Below are positions 11,201 through 29,036 of a DNA stretch of 64,000 bases, one piece after another. The DNA is from Jaapia argillacea MUCL 33604 (lineage: Eukaryota; Basidiomycota; Agaricomycetes; Jaapiales; Jaapiaceae). Both the position numbers and the translations under genes were made by a program. The notes beneath the pieces were generated by a model. The model was not told the DNA's origin and did no database searches. It saw nothing but the letters and a program-made list of their open reading frames with translations. The stretch covers positions 3,002,444 through 3,066,443 of the forward strand of contig KL197709.1 in the NCBI GenBank assembly GCA_000697665.1, given 5' to 3'. The number at the start of each line of letters is the position of its first letter. The stretch's first letter is position 1.

Positions 11201-14200
11201 ATGAGCTACCTATCCAAGGATATCACGGGTCCATCACCTGTAAGTCCCCTTTACAATCTCGACGCGTCTTTTTATTGACGCGCTATGCTCTCTTTAGCCA
11301 CCATTCATCAAACCCGAACCTGAAGATCACCGTATTGCACCGTTGGCTACTTCTGGTTCGTGGCAGTCAGAAACTGACGCGAAAGACGCGAAAACCGAGC
11401 CCGCCAATGTGAAGGCTGAGGTCAGCGATGCCGCAAGAGTGGTACGCCGCCCCAAATCTCCTTCAGCCACCACCTAACAATCCTCAGTTTATCGAGAGAG
11501 GTCTCCCAGTTCCATCATACATTTCAACCCACGCACGATCTGCTGCCTCTGGTTCTCAGTCCACTGCACTCGTCAAACAAACCAGCGACGTCGTGATGCA
11601 GGACTTGGCGGAATCAGCAACGGTTTCTTCTCAGCCTGTACAGCCGCTATTTACTGTATACGAGACAGCTGAAGATATTCCATATACCCCCGAGAGTGCT
11701 CTACAACAAGGGTTGGGGATGGTAAAGACAATCAAAACAAACATCAAGAAGATCGAATTAGGAAGTAAGTTGCGCAAGGATGTCTGGCTGAGGGATATCG
11801 AGAGGTAAGCATCTTCTGTTCCCTGACCCCGACCATTGACTCACCAACCCGCCAGCCTTCAAAATCAGGGCGCTCCTACAACGATGGTCGCCGTTTGCGG
11901 TTGTAAGTCGTCGATCACAACATACAGTTTCTTGGCTCTAAACGCGAATATACAGCCACTGGCGCGGGGAAATCTTCCCTTCTAAATGCAATTCTGGATT
12001 GTATGTCATTTCTCCTTTCTTCTCGCGCCGAGTATTGACATTTTCATGTGGTTATAGACAATATTGTTCCTACAAGTGGGATGCGTGGTATGTTTCCTTC
12101 CCCACTGCTTCTATCGGTGTTGTAAGCTTACCTCCATCGCAGCCTGTACCGCTGTTGTTACCCAAATTGCGTATCATGACAAGAACACGATCGATGCTGA
12201 TGTTTCCTTCCTCTCCGAAACGGAATGGAGGGAAGAGCTTGCAGTTTTGTTAGAAGATCTAGTCGACGAAGAAGGCTACTTGAAGCGAACGACTGACCTG
12301 AAAAGTGACGCTGGTGTTGCGTGGCATAAGGTCTACAATTCGCCTCGTCGTGTCGTGTCATTTATGCTCAGGTTGATATTTAGGTCCATGCCGTCTATCC
12401 GACGATATCTCAGGAGCGGTTGGTTACCATGACCGTTGACCAAATTATCGCGAAGGATCCAAGTGAGGCTTCTTCTACCGAAGCTCGCCCAAATATTGAC
12501 TGGTTTCGTAGAAATCGCAAAGATCCTTGGTACGACCAAGAATATCACCGCGAAGGATCCAAAGTCCTTCGGTCACGCCATCTCCAAGTACATCGATTCC
12601 AAGGACCAGAAGCGCGGTGACAAGAAGGGCGACAAAGACAAGAAGTCCAAGGAGAAGGAGAATAGCAAACAACCGAGTCTACACGACATTTTGCAGGGCA
12701 AGGACGGGAGCAAAAAGAAAGACAAGGACGATGTGGATGGTCCAGCCCTTTGGCCTCTCATTCGCCAAGTTCAAGTCCGTTGTAATGCGAAAGCTCTCTC
12801 GACTGGTGCTATTCTAGTTGACCTACCTGGTGTCGCCGATGCCAACGCCGCTAGGAACAATATCGCCAAGGATTACATGAAGAAATGTGATTGTATTTGG
12901 ATCCTTGCTCCTATTACCAGAGCCGTGGATGATAAGACCGCGAGAGGTGGGTCCTGATCTATATGGCATTTAGACTGCTATTCATCGGTTCGCTTCCCGA
13001 AGATTTGCTTGGTGATGCGTTCAGAATGCAGCTCATGAGTACGTCCTCCCCTCCGCTGTCTGATTATTCTTTGCTGACCAAAATTGCAGTGGGTATGTGA
13101 AACTCTGTATTTGACACGACCATTGACTGAGATTATCGCTGCTCAATTTCACAAGACGGAAAGTAAGTACGCGGATTTCGAAGCACCGCATCATGGAGCT
13201 GACCCATCAACCAATCATTTAGCTATGACGCCAACTCGATTACTTTCGTCGCTACCAAGTGTGATGATATTTCTTGCTCTGAAGTCGTCGGTGCCCTGAA
13301 TCTGGACGACGATCCTGAGCTGGAAGAAATCGAGGACCGTATTGAGAAGTGCAATGACGAGACACAAGAGTGGAAGGGGAAGAAGGCGGACGCAGAGAAA
13401 CTCGCGAAAGGTCATTCCCTCGTCTCGATGTCCAGCAATTCTGGGATGACTGATTTCTCGTGCACGCAGAGATCGACAAGGAGCTCAAACAGCTCCGCGC
13501 ATATAAGAAGGAATACCAAGAGCATATCAAGGCACTGGAGAGCGGAGAGCCATTTACCCCAACGTTGACAGGCAAGACTACGAAGAAGGGTACTCCTGTT
13601 CGAGGAAAGAAGCGCAAGAGTATGGGCCGTGGCGGGGGCGGCTCGCCAAAGCGGAGGAAAGCTGATAGTGATGATGACTATAGCATGGACGACTCCGACT
13701 CTGATGACATTGAGTCGGATCACCATAGCGATTCGGACAACTCAGATAGCGACGGCTCCGATGACGGAAGTGATAAGGAAGAGTCTGACAATGATGGAGG
13801 TAACTCCGACTCTGACGAGGAGGGTGCTGACGAGGAGGTGACCGAGGAGAGTCTCAAGGCCAAGATCGCCGAGACGGAGGCTACTCTCAAGGAGGCTCGA
13901 GGTCGCCTCACCGAAGCCCGCAAGGCAAAGAAGGACGCCAATGATATGCTGTCCAACCTCAAGAAGAAACTTGGGAAGGCCCAGAAAGACAAGAATGGGT
14001 ACTGCTCCTTGAAGCGCTCTGAGGTGAGTTGCGCTCTCCTTCACAAGGCCAATTGAAACCTTCCCGTTATATCCGTAGTTCTCTCGGGATGTGCTCAAGG
14101 AGGACTTCCGCACTGGGCTCAAGGACCTCGACGGTACGTGATGTCCAAGTCTCCAAGTCTCTTAGCTAAATCACGCGTCACGCAGATGCCGAGGCAGAGA

Positions 14201-15913
14201 AGCGTGATCCTGATTCTTTCGATCCGTCCGTGAACATTCGAAGTTAGTCTTTTATACCCTTGTTATGGTAGCTGGCCTCTGACACATTTGCTCAGACTAC
14301 GACGAGATCGACCTCCCAGTTTTTACAGTTTCAGCTCGAGACTATGTGAGACTGACCAGTAAGTACTATTGTTTACTCCCTGATTGTCTTCTAATCTCCG
14401 GTGCAGACCAAGTCAAGGGCGATGGGGATCCCACTTGTTTCTCAAGCGTCGAGCACACAGGTGTCCCGGAACTGCAAAAATGGTGTCAAACTCTGACCGT
14501 CAGCTCTCGCGAACGCGCCGCCCGAAGCTTCCTTAATCACCTCAAGACATTCGCGAATAGCGTCCGAACATATGTGGAAGGTATCGGTGAGGTCACCGAA
14601 ACTGACCGGGAGGCCCTCCGTGAAAAATGGGAATCGACGCCTCAAGATGATGACGATGATGCGCAGATAGGTGGACCAGGTTGGGCCAGCTCTGATGACT
14701 TCGATATCCCCGGATTTGGCGCGTTTGCTGGGTTGAATCGGGGCTCTACAGTATGAACCAGCCTGAGAGGGCTGCACCGAAGGTTGATGCATATGGCGAA
14801 CCAATAGGTGTTACGCCGCGCCTCGTCAAGGTCGGTTATATTTTGCCGTCGATGGAAACGCCAAGACTAACACCCTTTAGGAATTTGGCCTTGTGGTCGA
14901 CAATACCGTCCAAGAGCTCCAAACACGCTTCCGCGATGGTCTTGAAGAGAAGTGTCAAGATGGAGCTGCTAACGCCGCCAAAATGGCTTTGAGCACTTCT
15001 GATGCATTCGCTGCAGCTATGCATTGGGCAACATATCGTGCTAGTAAGTGTGCCGCTGATCCACCACTGTCTGAGGTCCTGATCAGTCTACTCTCTCAGC
15101 TCTTCGTCGTCACGGCACCTTCCGTCAAGACCTGAACGTAGAGCTCATCAACCCAATGACCAAGAACATCGCATCATCATGGTCCAAGGTCTTCGAAGCT
15201 GATCTCTTTGCGTCGTTTAACGCCGATGCAAACAGATCTATCAACAAGCTCTTGAAGGAAGTCGAGGAGTCTGCTGCTCCTGGCCTGAAGGACCGCGTCA
15301 AGAACCAAGGAGAAGTGTGCCTTGAGGAAGCAAAGTTGGCATTGAAGAAGACGGTGGAGATTGTGAATGAGACGATGAGCTCAGAGCAGAAGGAAGTCTC
15401 CAGGTGCTTGGCACCTCATATCCAGGATCAGTTATTGGAGGGGTATGACCGTGCTTTGGAAGAACGGGGGAGGGGTAGCGTAGCGAGGCAAAAGGTAACC
15501 GTACTTCAGCTGGGTCGCGAACTGCATCTTGCTCATTCACCATGTCCTTCGTAGGCTGTATTCCACGACTTCATCGAAAACGTCAAGGACGAGGTCTTCA
15601 CTGGCGGCGCTGACGTTATTATGGAGCGACTCAACAAAGCCGCCGCCGCTGTTGGCGAAGCGCTCGATGCATCCCTACAGGCTCTTGCTGAGAAGGTGCG
15701 TGGTTTGGGCTCTGAGCTCCGTCACCGTTGACTTAACTATCTGTCCATCCAAAGATTGAAGTCAGTTTGGCCATCCTTTGGGAAGGACCTCGGGACGATC
15801 CCAGTCAAGTGCAAGCTCGATACCAGATGGTAAAGACGGTGACGCAGATTGTAGACCAACTTCAGCTGTGGACCCAAGCGGAACAGTCGAGGAAACTCTT
15901 GTCGGCTGATTGA
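11201..15913 (+). CDS. Nuclear GTPase SLIP-GC-like, apparent frameshift
   Basis: Dynamin-superfamily-type large GTPase resembling animal SLIP-GC and its fungal relatives; its role in fungi is unknown. Twenty-two exons can be followed. G-domain motifs are intact: Walker A GSTGAGKSS (assembled across introns near 11,900-11,960), DLPG with following VADANAARN near 12,820, and TKCD near 13,255. A basic KRKS/KRRK stretch and a long Asp/Ser tract (13,660-13,840) follow, then helical regions and a C-terminal helical domain ending at TGA 15911-15913. One exon appears to be only 3 nt long (13090-13092). Around 14,735-14,756 the frame shifts: the upstream frame ends at TGA 14754-14756 and the downstream frame continues a coherent protein; no GT-AG intron joins the two. 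One extra G in the G run at 14740-14743 would restore the frame. It is therefore either an assembly error or a recently broken gene. Confidence 0.75.
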
Positions 15914-16351
15914 AGGTATCTGGGGTTGCTTGCTCATGTTGAAGAACATTGGGATAGGGGGTTGAACGATGAGAACACAAAGCTGGACTTCTCAACAACT
16001 TCATGCGAAGACTTTAGAACAATTGTCCCTCAGTAATTATGTTATCTTAAATTCCTCACACCTTGGATCATGTCTAGAGATCTGTAATTTGTACTTATCT
16101 CCTTGTTCACAACGACTTGATTGTAGTGCTTTGGGCTTTCTCTACCAGCAGGCTGAGTGCCAGAGAAGCCATTTACTGTATACCAAGTCCGACAGCGTTC
16201 ACAATTGACAAGATCGACGACGATGGTGTGCAGCGAGTCAAGCGGCGGTTGCGGTTGAGGACAAGGTGAGCCGGCAAGAACCGAGTGGCAAAAATCCTCA
16301 TCCAGCACCTTCACGACGTTGCAGACTTGCAGTCCTTTCTCCTCGTTCACC
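15914..16351. other. Intergenic, no feature seen
   Basis: 438 bp between two genes on the same strand. It presumably holds the GTPase gene's 3' UTR and the promoter of the DUF2433 gene. No repeat or RNA gene was recognised. Confidence 0.45.
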
Positions 16352-18769
16352 ATGCAGTCCGGTTCCCGCCCCGCGTCTACTTCAACTCGTCCTGCTGTTT
16401 CTCCTCTTCCTCGTCCCCAACAGCAGGTTAATACCCAGACAAAAGTATTCGACTCTGTACATGGCAGGCTATTGTGTATCGCTGACATCCGTGGCCGACT
16501 TTCCGCTCTCAATGATCTCGCCAGAGAAGTCAACGCCGTAGCCATCATACACACCGGGGACTTTGGCTTTTTCGGTGCGTGTTCCCCTTTCTCCTCCGCC
16601 AGTTATGCCATGGTTGATCAACGTTAGCAGAGGCCTCCAGTTTGGAAAGGATTAATGACAGGACTCTCCGTCATCTTACAATGTATTCACCCCTCATCCC
16701 GGCCGCTCAACGGAACCATCTCCTCTCAAACGAACACCCCCCAGCTCATATACGTCAAACGGTAAACGTCTCCATGCTTTCGGAATTCCCTCTCCTTCTC
16801 TCTGGCCAAATCAAGCTCCAGGTCCCTGTCTATACGGTTTGGGGCGCCTGCGAGGATGTCAGCGTCATTGAGAAGTTTCGCGCTGGTACATACACTGTCG
16901 ACAATCTGAATATCCTTGACGAAGCCACGACACGTTGTTTGGACATTGGCGGAGTCAAACTTCGTCTGCTCGGTCTTGGTGGAGCACTAGTGCCACACAA
17001 GATGTTCGACAATGGTGATGGCAGCGCTACCATTGCTGGTGGCCAGGGTACAATGTGGACTACCGCATTACAGATCGGTGAACTCGTGGATACCGCACAA
17101 CGCGTCTTCGATCCTTCGGAGACGCGCGTCGTAGTTTCGCATGCTAGCCCAGGCAGAGAGGGCATCATCAACCAACTCGCCCTCGTCCTCAAAGCTGACC
17201 TTACCCTATCTGCTGGTCTACATTTCCGCTATGCAAGTTCGTACAACGAGTTCAGCGTTCAGGGGGATTTCGAAGGATTCCGGCACAAGATGTTGGTGGG
17301 AAAGGAGGGCTTTGACAAGGTCTGGGAGAGCGTGAAGACACAGGTGGATGCTGTCATCGATGAAAACCAGAGAGTATTGTTGGATAAATTCCTGAGCGTG
17401 GTCGAGCGCATTCCGCCGAGTCAGACCAATCCTGGTCCGGGCGCAGCGTTGAGTGGCGAGGAGCCTGCGTGGAAGAATTGCTGGAATTGGAATTTGTGCG
17501 ACGCCGCATATGGCTCTCTCGTTCTCGATATCAAGGAGGGGAGAGTTAGTGCTGAGCTCAAGAGCCAGGGTACGTCAATCGGATATCTATTCTGGACGCC
17601 CTTATACTAACCGGAGTTGCAGGCTTCAACTATGCATACCGTCGCACAGTCACACCTTCTCCTCATACTCCCTCGACGGCAGCACCGCCACTACCTGTGT
17701 CACAAACAACACCCGGCGCTGGCCCGAAGTCAATCACACCAGCTCCGCCCTCTGCTGAAAGGCCCACCCATCCTCCGGCTCCGGCTCCTGAAAGGCCCGC
17801 CCCACCTCATCTCTCTCAGTATAATCAGAACAAGTCAGTTGCCTCAACACCTCCTCCCCCGACTGGCACGAGGTCTGGGAAGGAGACGCCCAAGGAACAG
17901 ATTGAGGTCAAGATGAATGGTGGACCCTCACCCGGATCTAATGAGAAGGAGAAGGCGGATAGGAAGAAGGAGAAGAAGAGGGAAAAGAAGGAGAAAGACA
18001 AGGTTGAAAAGGCTGACGAGAAGAGTCAAGACGCTGATGGAGATGTCGCCGGGAAGAAGTCATCGGGTAAGGCGACTCCTATCGATACTAGCGCCGTTCC
18101 TCAAGAGCCGTCAACGTCGGCAGACGGGCCCACTGGAGCTAGGAGCACTCCTGAGGGGATGGACCGCGTGATGAGCCCCGCGACTGAGAGTACGGGTGCG
18201 CGCACGCCTACTAGTAGGAAGCAGCCTAGGAACCCATGGACGCTCTTCATTAGGAGCCCTGCCCCTGCGACTGAACTCGAATTGAGAGAATTCTTTGGTG
18301 AAGCCAAAACTGGAGTGAGTGCTGATTTCTTAATGAAACTTCCTGGATTTAATTGACGTGGGATGTCGTTAGATTGTCCGGGTGCATTATCCGCAGTCGA
18401 GTTTTGCTGGCAGAAGTATGAAGCTGGCGTATGTCGAGTTTGGGGACGAAGAAGCCATGAAATCTGGCTTGGATAAGCATGCGGAGGTAAGATCGTCTTG
18501 GTTGCTCTGCGTCCTTCGAATTGACTACAATACCCATTCTATCCCCCTTTTAGAAATTCAAGGATAATGTCATCGAGGTGAAGGTTGCCAGCGATCGCGA
18601 GAACCGCGTCGAAGGCCCTCCCAGGGGTGGAGGACGGGGTGGTCGCGGACGGGGAGGGTTTGCATCAAGAGGATTTGCCGCAGCTGGTTTGACTCGGGGA
18701 CAGTCTGGAGGCGACAAACAGCCAAACGGGGGTGGTTCACAGGTCGACAGTGGTAGCAAAGACGCGTAG
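16352..18769 (+). CDS. DUF2433 phosphoesterase-like protein with C-terminal RRM
   Basis: Five exons. The first two encode a calcineurin-like metallophosphoesterase fold of the fungal DUF2433 type. Visible motifs are IADIRGRLSALNDLA, then IIHTGDFGFFG, split by the intron at 16575-16627, VYTVWGACEDV, and VVSHASPGREG. These are metal-site-like GD, H and SHxSPG positions, but the first D-x-H appears as D-I-R, so catalysis is uncertain. After a Pro-rich and a Lys/Glu-rich linker (about 17,640-18,200), a single RNA-recognition motif follows (WTLFIRSPAP, then LAYVEFGDEEAM) across introns starting at 18,313 and 18,487, and a Gly/Arg-rich tail. The architecture suggests an RNA-bound protein, but no function is known to me. 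I used the ATG at 16352; an in-frame TTG at 16319 is not a likely start. Confidence 0.82.
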
Positions 18770-19916
18770 ACTGTCATGTTCGCTATGGCGTATCACGGTC
18801 TGTCAGTTTTCATTTTTGCATTGCTTTCATGAACTCTCTTCTCGATGTATCCAGTTAGCTTGTTTCCCACTTCAGGTTTCCTTCTTGCGGATGTTTGAAT
18901 GCCACCATGCTTCTTCCCCATGCGCCCCCGAATATGCTTCACTTTTTGGTTGGTATGAGTTGCATAATCTAGCTAGATCTATGTTCACGCATTCCTTGTT
19001 GTGCGCTCTAATTCGACGTGTTTCTTTCGAGTTTCAATTCCTCTTGAAGACAGGAACGAAAATCAAATGAAGGTGCCAGCAGCCAAGTCAGGAGAATGTT
19101 GCCCCAAGGAAGGCGAAAAAGTGACTGAGAAAGAATAGCAGCGCCCCGAGTAAGGGATGATCCAAGACCAGGTCACTGGACAAAGAGTTTAGGTGAGCTA
19201 CTTATTGTTTCTTCTCGTTGCAACGTTCCCTCATCGACACAAAGGCTGGAAATTACAAATGGTGAGCCCTGGAACTTGGCGAGGAAGCCTACCCCACAAC
19301 ATGCCCCCTCATGCCCCAGCCTTGGGGCACATCCTTCGTCTTGATCAGGTGGGCAGTGACGGTGGTTGTGTTCCTATCGAGCTAGTGAGAGTTCGTTAGC
19401 TTACCGGACTGTCTGGGCAGTCAGGGTCATCCGCAATCCGACACTTTCGGTATCCCGACGGAGGTGGGATGCGGAGACCTGGCTTTGACCAGCAATAATG
19501 TTTCGCTTGACTTGCTTGACTGAAGCCTTTCAAATTGAACGTTACCAGGGGATTACAGATGACGCAGCGATAGTCCTCCAGATAAGATGGCAACTATTAC
19601 GAACTGGGGATTAAAGAAATAAAGGCTGGTTGTGAACATGGGTGGTGCAATTTCCTGGGTGACTCTCGATGATGATGGTGGTCGGATGGCCATTCGTATC
19701 AGTGTCATTCCCAGCAGGGTGCAGATTCGTGAAGCCGTGGACGTTGAAGGGACATCGGAGAGCGGAAGAGACACGGACGAGACCATGTGAAATACCCCAC
19801 ACCGGTACAAGAATCCGTCAGGGGTGCCGTATGCCGGTGGGGGAAGACCGCGATCTGGTATATAGCTTCGGGTCAAGAAACTCCAGGAATTGGTCGTTCC
19901 AGCTCTTCTCTTCAAA
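18770..19916. other. Intergenic, no gene seen
   Basis: 1.15 kb between two plus-strand genes. Only short open frames without family resemblance. The first part should be the 3' UTR of the RRM gene, and the last few hundred bases the promoter of the acyl-CoA dehydrogenase. Confidence 0.45.
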
Positions 19917-21632
19917 ATGCATCGTGCCGCCGCCGTTGCTCGCTCTGTGAAAGCCTCTTCTGTCCTCCGCGCTGGCCTCCGACAGCATGCGGCCGCCAGG
20001 TCAGTTCTCAGCCGTTCACGATTGACCCACGCTAACCGTGCTGTTTACTTTGTAGGAGTTTCTCGGCCAGTGCGACCGCACGGTTGAACTCCCTGAGCAC
20101 GTACACGGAGGACGAGGAGATGCTGAGAGAGTCGGGTGTGTATCTTTCCTTGACATTAGGATCCAATTGGCCCTGACACTTTCACAGTCCAACGCTTTGC
20201 CAATGAGGTTGTGGGACCCAAAGTGCGAGAGATGGATGAAAACGAAATGATGGACCCTGCTGTCATCAAGGGGCTCTTCGATCAAGGGGTGCGCTTACTA
20301 CTCCCCTTTCACGGAACGTCTTTTGACACCATGTTCCTCTAGCTTATGGGTATTGAAACCAGCGCTGACCATGGAGGCTCTGAATCTTCCTTCACATCCG
20401 CCATCATTGCGATTGAGGAGCTCGCAAGGGTTGATCCCTCTGTATCCGTTGTGTGTGACGTGCACAATACTCTGGTCAATACCATCTTCCGAAAGTACGG
20501 AACAAAGGATCAACAGGACAAATGGCTGCCACAGCTGGCGGAGAACAAGGTCAGCTCAGCAGACACTCGGCTATAGTCCTATTGATAATAGGTTATGGAT
20601 AGCTTGGGTCTTTCTGCCTCTCAGAGCCTGCTTCCGGATCCGACGCTTTCGCACTCCAGACCCGTGCCAAGAAGGATGGGAGTAACTGGATCATCAACGG
20701 CTCCAAGATGTGGATTACGAACTCTTATGAAGCTGAGATCTTCCTCATCTTTGCCAACGTACGCTATCTTGCTTTGCAATCCGCAGCACTTAGCTAATCC
20801 CCTGATTTCATGTTAGGTTGACCCAGCCCAGGGTTACAAGGGTATCACCTGCTTCGTTGCCACAAAGGATATGGGTATCCAAATCGCCAAGAAGGAGCAG
20901 AAGTTGGGCATCCGTGCCTCGTCAACGTGCACGTTGAACTTTGATGACCTCAAGGTCCCCGAGGAAAACGTCATTGGGGAAGTTGGCAAGGGATACAAAG
21001 TGTGTTGTGTTTCTTCTTTCCACTGAGCAGAAGTCTCATCACGTATTCTTTAGATTGCGATCGAAATTCTTAATGAAGGTCCGTGTTTCGATCAACTGTA
21101 CTATTTGTTTGTATTCTGACCTTGGTTCATCTTCTAGGTCGCGTCGGTATTGCAGCGCAAATGGTTGGTCTGGCGCAAGGAGCCTTTGACAAGGCCGTTC
21201 CATACACGTACCAGCGTTCTCAATTCGGTCAACCCATCGGCACCTTCCAAGGTATGGCCTTTTCGATCGCCAAGGCAGCCGTCGATATCGAGAGCGCCCG
21301 TTTGTTAACATACAATGCTGCGAGACGAAAGGAGGAGGGCAAGAGCTTCACCAAGGAGGCTGCCATGGCCAAGTACTGGTCGAGTGTTGTGGCTCAGGAG
21401 GTCTCTGGCAACGCAATCGAATGGGCGGGAGGTGTTGGGTTCACTCGGGAAACGGGCATCGAGAAGTACTGGAGAGACTCGAAGATTGTATGTGTACAAC
21501 TCTCCACTGTGGTGGGCTCTCAAAATTCCTGTTTATTGACAACGTCCTCTCCCTCAGGGTGCCATCTACGAGGGTACATCCAACATCCAACTCAACACCA
21601 TCGCGAAGTTCGTCCAGAAGGAGTACTCGTAG
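19917..21632 (+). CDS. Short/branched-chain acyl-CoA dehydrogenase, mitochondrial
   Basis: FAD flavoenzyme that oxidises 2-methylbutyryl/isobutyryl-type acyl-CoAs in mitochondrial branched-chain amino-acid catabolism (ACADSB-like). Nine exons with eight introns. The N-terminus ([20 protein letters not shown]) is Arg/Ala/Ser-rich without acidic residues, as expected for a mitochondrial presequence. Visible motifs: [13 protein letters not shown] (FAD and substrate loop), [23 protein letters not shown], and the C-terminal [15 protein letters not shown], whose Glu is the expected catalytic base of this subgroup. The start is the ATG at 19917. It converges with HEM25, with only 84 bp between stop codons. 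Substrate range cannot be settled from sequence; SBCAD is favoured over MCAD or isovaleryl-CoA dehydrogenase because the Glu lies in the C-terminal YEGT motif and overall likeness is to ACADSB. Confidence 0.88.
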
Positions 21633-21716
21633 AGTACTCGTTTGCTCTCGCATACCCAGCCCTCTACACCTGTATCTATATCATTGCAATGTCTGTTTCA
21701 TTGGGATTCACCATAC

Positions 21717-23078
21717 TTAGGCTGAAGCCATGAGCATCAACATTCCTTCGTAAACTGCCCATCCAATGGCGGAGCTAAAGACTTTGCGAGACAACCTCAA
21801 AGAGACGCCGTCGAAGAAGCCAGCAATCCCTCGTTGCTTTTGGCCACAGAATTCAGAGATGTATATTGCTAAAGGAGTAAACATGTCCCTCACCGTCATA
21901 ATCGTCCGAATGGTTTTGTATAGACCGTGGTAGCGAGCCTCAGAGCGCACTTGCACTTTTGTCTGCAAAAGAAATTGATGAATAGATATCTGAAGCTGAT
22001 GGGAATAAGAGCGAACTTTGATAACATCGAATGGATGAGTGAATATCGTCGCCAGCGCTCCCGCGGAAGCAGCAGAAAAGCTATGAATCCCCGCAGACGT
22101 GGTATGTGAAGTCCAATCTACAGGAAGAAGCCGCGCTATCGCGAATTTCAACAAAGAGAAAGGGTACCAAGGAAACAATGCGGGACATACAAGTCTCGAT
22201 TTTGAGGCCTTCATAGAACACAACGAAAAGCCCTGCGTAAGGAGCGTCTCTGAGGGAGGAGGCAAGAAACCCTCTGAAGAGTTCAGAGGGACCAGCCCGA
22301 ACGATGGACATGAATCCTCCTGAAAGACTCTCATAGGCATATATACTGCTCTATGGGGGTGAGCCTGATGAGCACAATAAACCGACCGACGACTCAAAAG
22401 ACGAGCAAACCTCAAAGCGGGCCTTCAATACAGAGAAGGGATTTAAAATGAACCCCACCGCGACGCGAGTGGTCGCCCCAGAAAGGAGATTTCCCTGCAT
22501 AGTAAGTGTGGGTAGGACGGATCCTTGCCGTGTTCGAGAGTCACCCGATGGATATTTCTGAACTGCCTTGAAATAGGGAGACACTGCCATTACGGAGCGG
22601 GCATGTGTCAACGCTGTCATGTAGAGGGCTATCCCAGGGACATTTCTGGCGATGATCACGTCAAAAGCGTCGGCGATGGTTTGAGTGTGTGGACGTACCG
22701 CACCAAAGTCGCATTCGTTCCTCTCCATAGTCCTCTGGGCCCTTGGATTGCAACAATATCCCGAGCAGTACGGAAAACAGTGAGGTTCCTGGCCGACGTT
22801 GAGGCGATGGTCACACAAGTAAAGGTAGGGGAAGCGAACCGTGGACCAGACGAGCCGTCGCCTTGTTGCAGGCGGGTTTTCAAGAGATCAACTATAATGC
22901 AAGTCAGCAATGGCAAAAGTTTGAGATAGGAATGCAAGAGCTAACGGGGTTGAAGACATATGGTTGAAGCAAAGCCCGACAATCCACCTAGGTCCACAGC
23001 AGGAACGTGTCAGAGTGTTTTGGCGAACAAGAGACGCGGCTGCCGACCTGAGAGCAGATGCTGCCCGACATTGCTCAT
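21717..23078 (-). CDS. HEM25: Mitochondrial glycine carrier (SLC25A38/Hem25)
   Basis: Inner-membrane carrier that brings glycine into mitochondria for 5-aminolevulinate and haem synthesis. Eight exons splice into three mitochondrial-carrier repeats. The short first exons (23078-23048, 22987-22946) encode MSNVGQHLLSG and GLSGFASTICLQP, joining to LDLLKTRLQQGD, the first P-x-D/E signature. Subfamily hallmarks: GLWRGTNATLVRNVPG, GNLLSGATTRVAVGFILNPF, FRGFLASSLRDAPYAGLF, and the C-terminal KTKVQVR and GFFDGVSLRLSRKV. The region between repeats 1 and 2 has an extra Ser/Pro/Thr-rich stretch (about 22,790-22,860) that stays in frame, so it is a divergent loop or an intron I did not resolve. It ends tail to tail with the acyl-CoA dehydrogenase and starts 422 bp downstream of the RPC1 stop. 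Confidence 0.9.
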
Positions 23079-23500
23079 AAGTGGGATGGAAACAGAGTGA
23101 ACGGTATATTCCCTACGTCGATATTGCCTCGGGAGAGTGAGTGCAAGTAAACAGGCTCGAGGCGTGGCCTACACTGGGCTCTCTGACGTCACTAGTTCAC
23201 CAGTCGAGAGAACCTCCTGCTATGTATCACGAATTCAGCGCGCAGTCTCCAGCGGGAATGACGGTCAAGATCAACCAACTGAAGGGATGTTGGACCTTGT
23301 TCTCGTCTGCACTGAAGTGGTAGACAATAAATCCCACTAATTCACCGATCGAACGGCGAGTAGCCTTTCTCTGAGTAGGTCATGCTTGCAACATGTCCCC
23401 ACATCTGTATCGCTATGTTCCAACAAATCCAAGCGTCTGCGAAGTCAATAAGGATACAAATACGCTCTAATTCTGATACAAAAACTCCATATTGAACCCA
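23079..23500. other. Spacer between RPC1 3' end and HEM25 start
   Basis: 422 bp that must hold the RPC1 transcript end and the HEM25 promoter. The short open frames on either strand show no family resemblance. Confidence 0.5.
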
Positions 23501-28809
<5,309 letters not shown>

Positions 28810-29036
28810 GTCGCCACCAGGCAACAGCTATCGTACAGGTATATGCGGCCAAGCAGATGAAGGCCGAGCCAGAAAGACACGACGATACGAGCTAAGGATT
28901 GAAGCCAGGGAATACAAGATTTCTGATTTCCAGTCATGTGTAGATCAGGTCGCGTGGCTGAGCTTACGCTTGTTTGGATTTCGACGCGTAACGACTTGCG
29001 CGTCCTCGAGATCGTGCAGACAATTCGACTTGCATC
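28810..29036. promoter_or_regulatory. Divergent promoter RPC1 / SCL1
   Basis: 227 bp separate the ATGs of RPC1 (-) and the alpha-1 proteasome gene (+), so both promoters must overlap here. No TATA box is obvious. Confidence 0.5.

Noticed and set aside
14669-14756. Intron explaining the frame change in the GTPase gene
   Set aside because: Candidate donors at about 14,670 and 14,679 give introns that are multiples of three with the acceptor at 14,751, so they do not change frame; the 20-bp alternative is too short.
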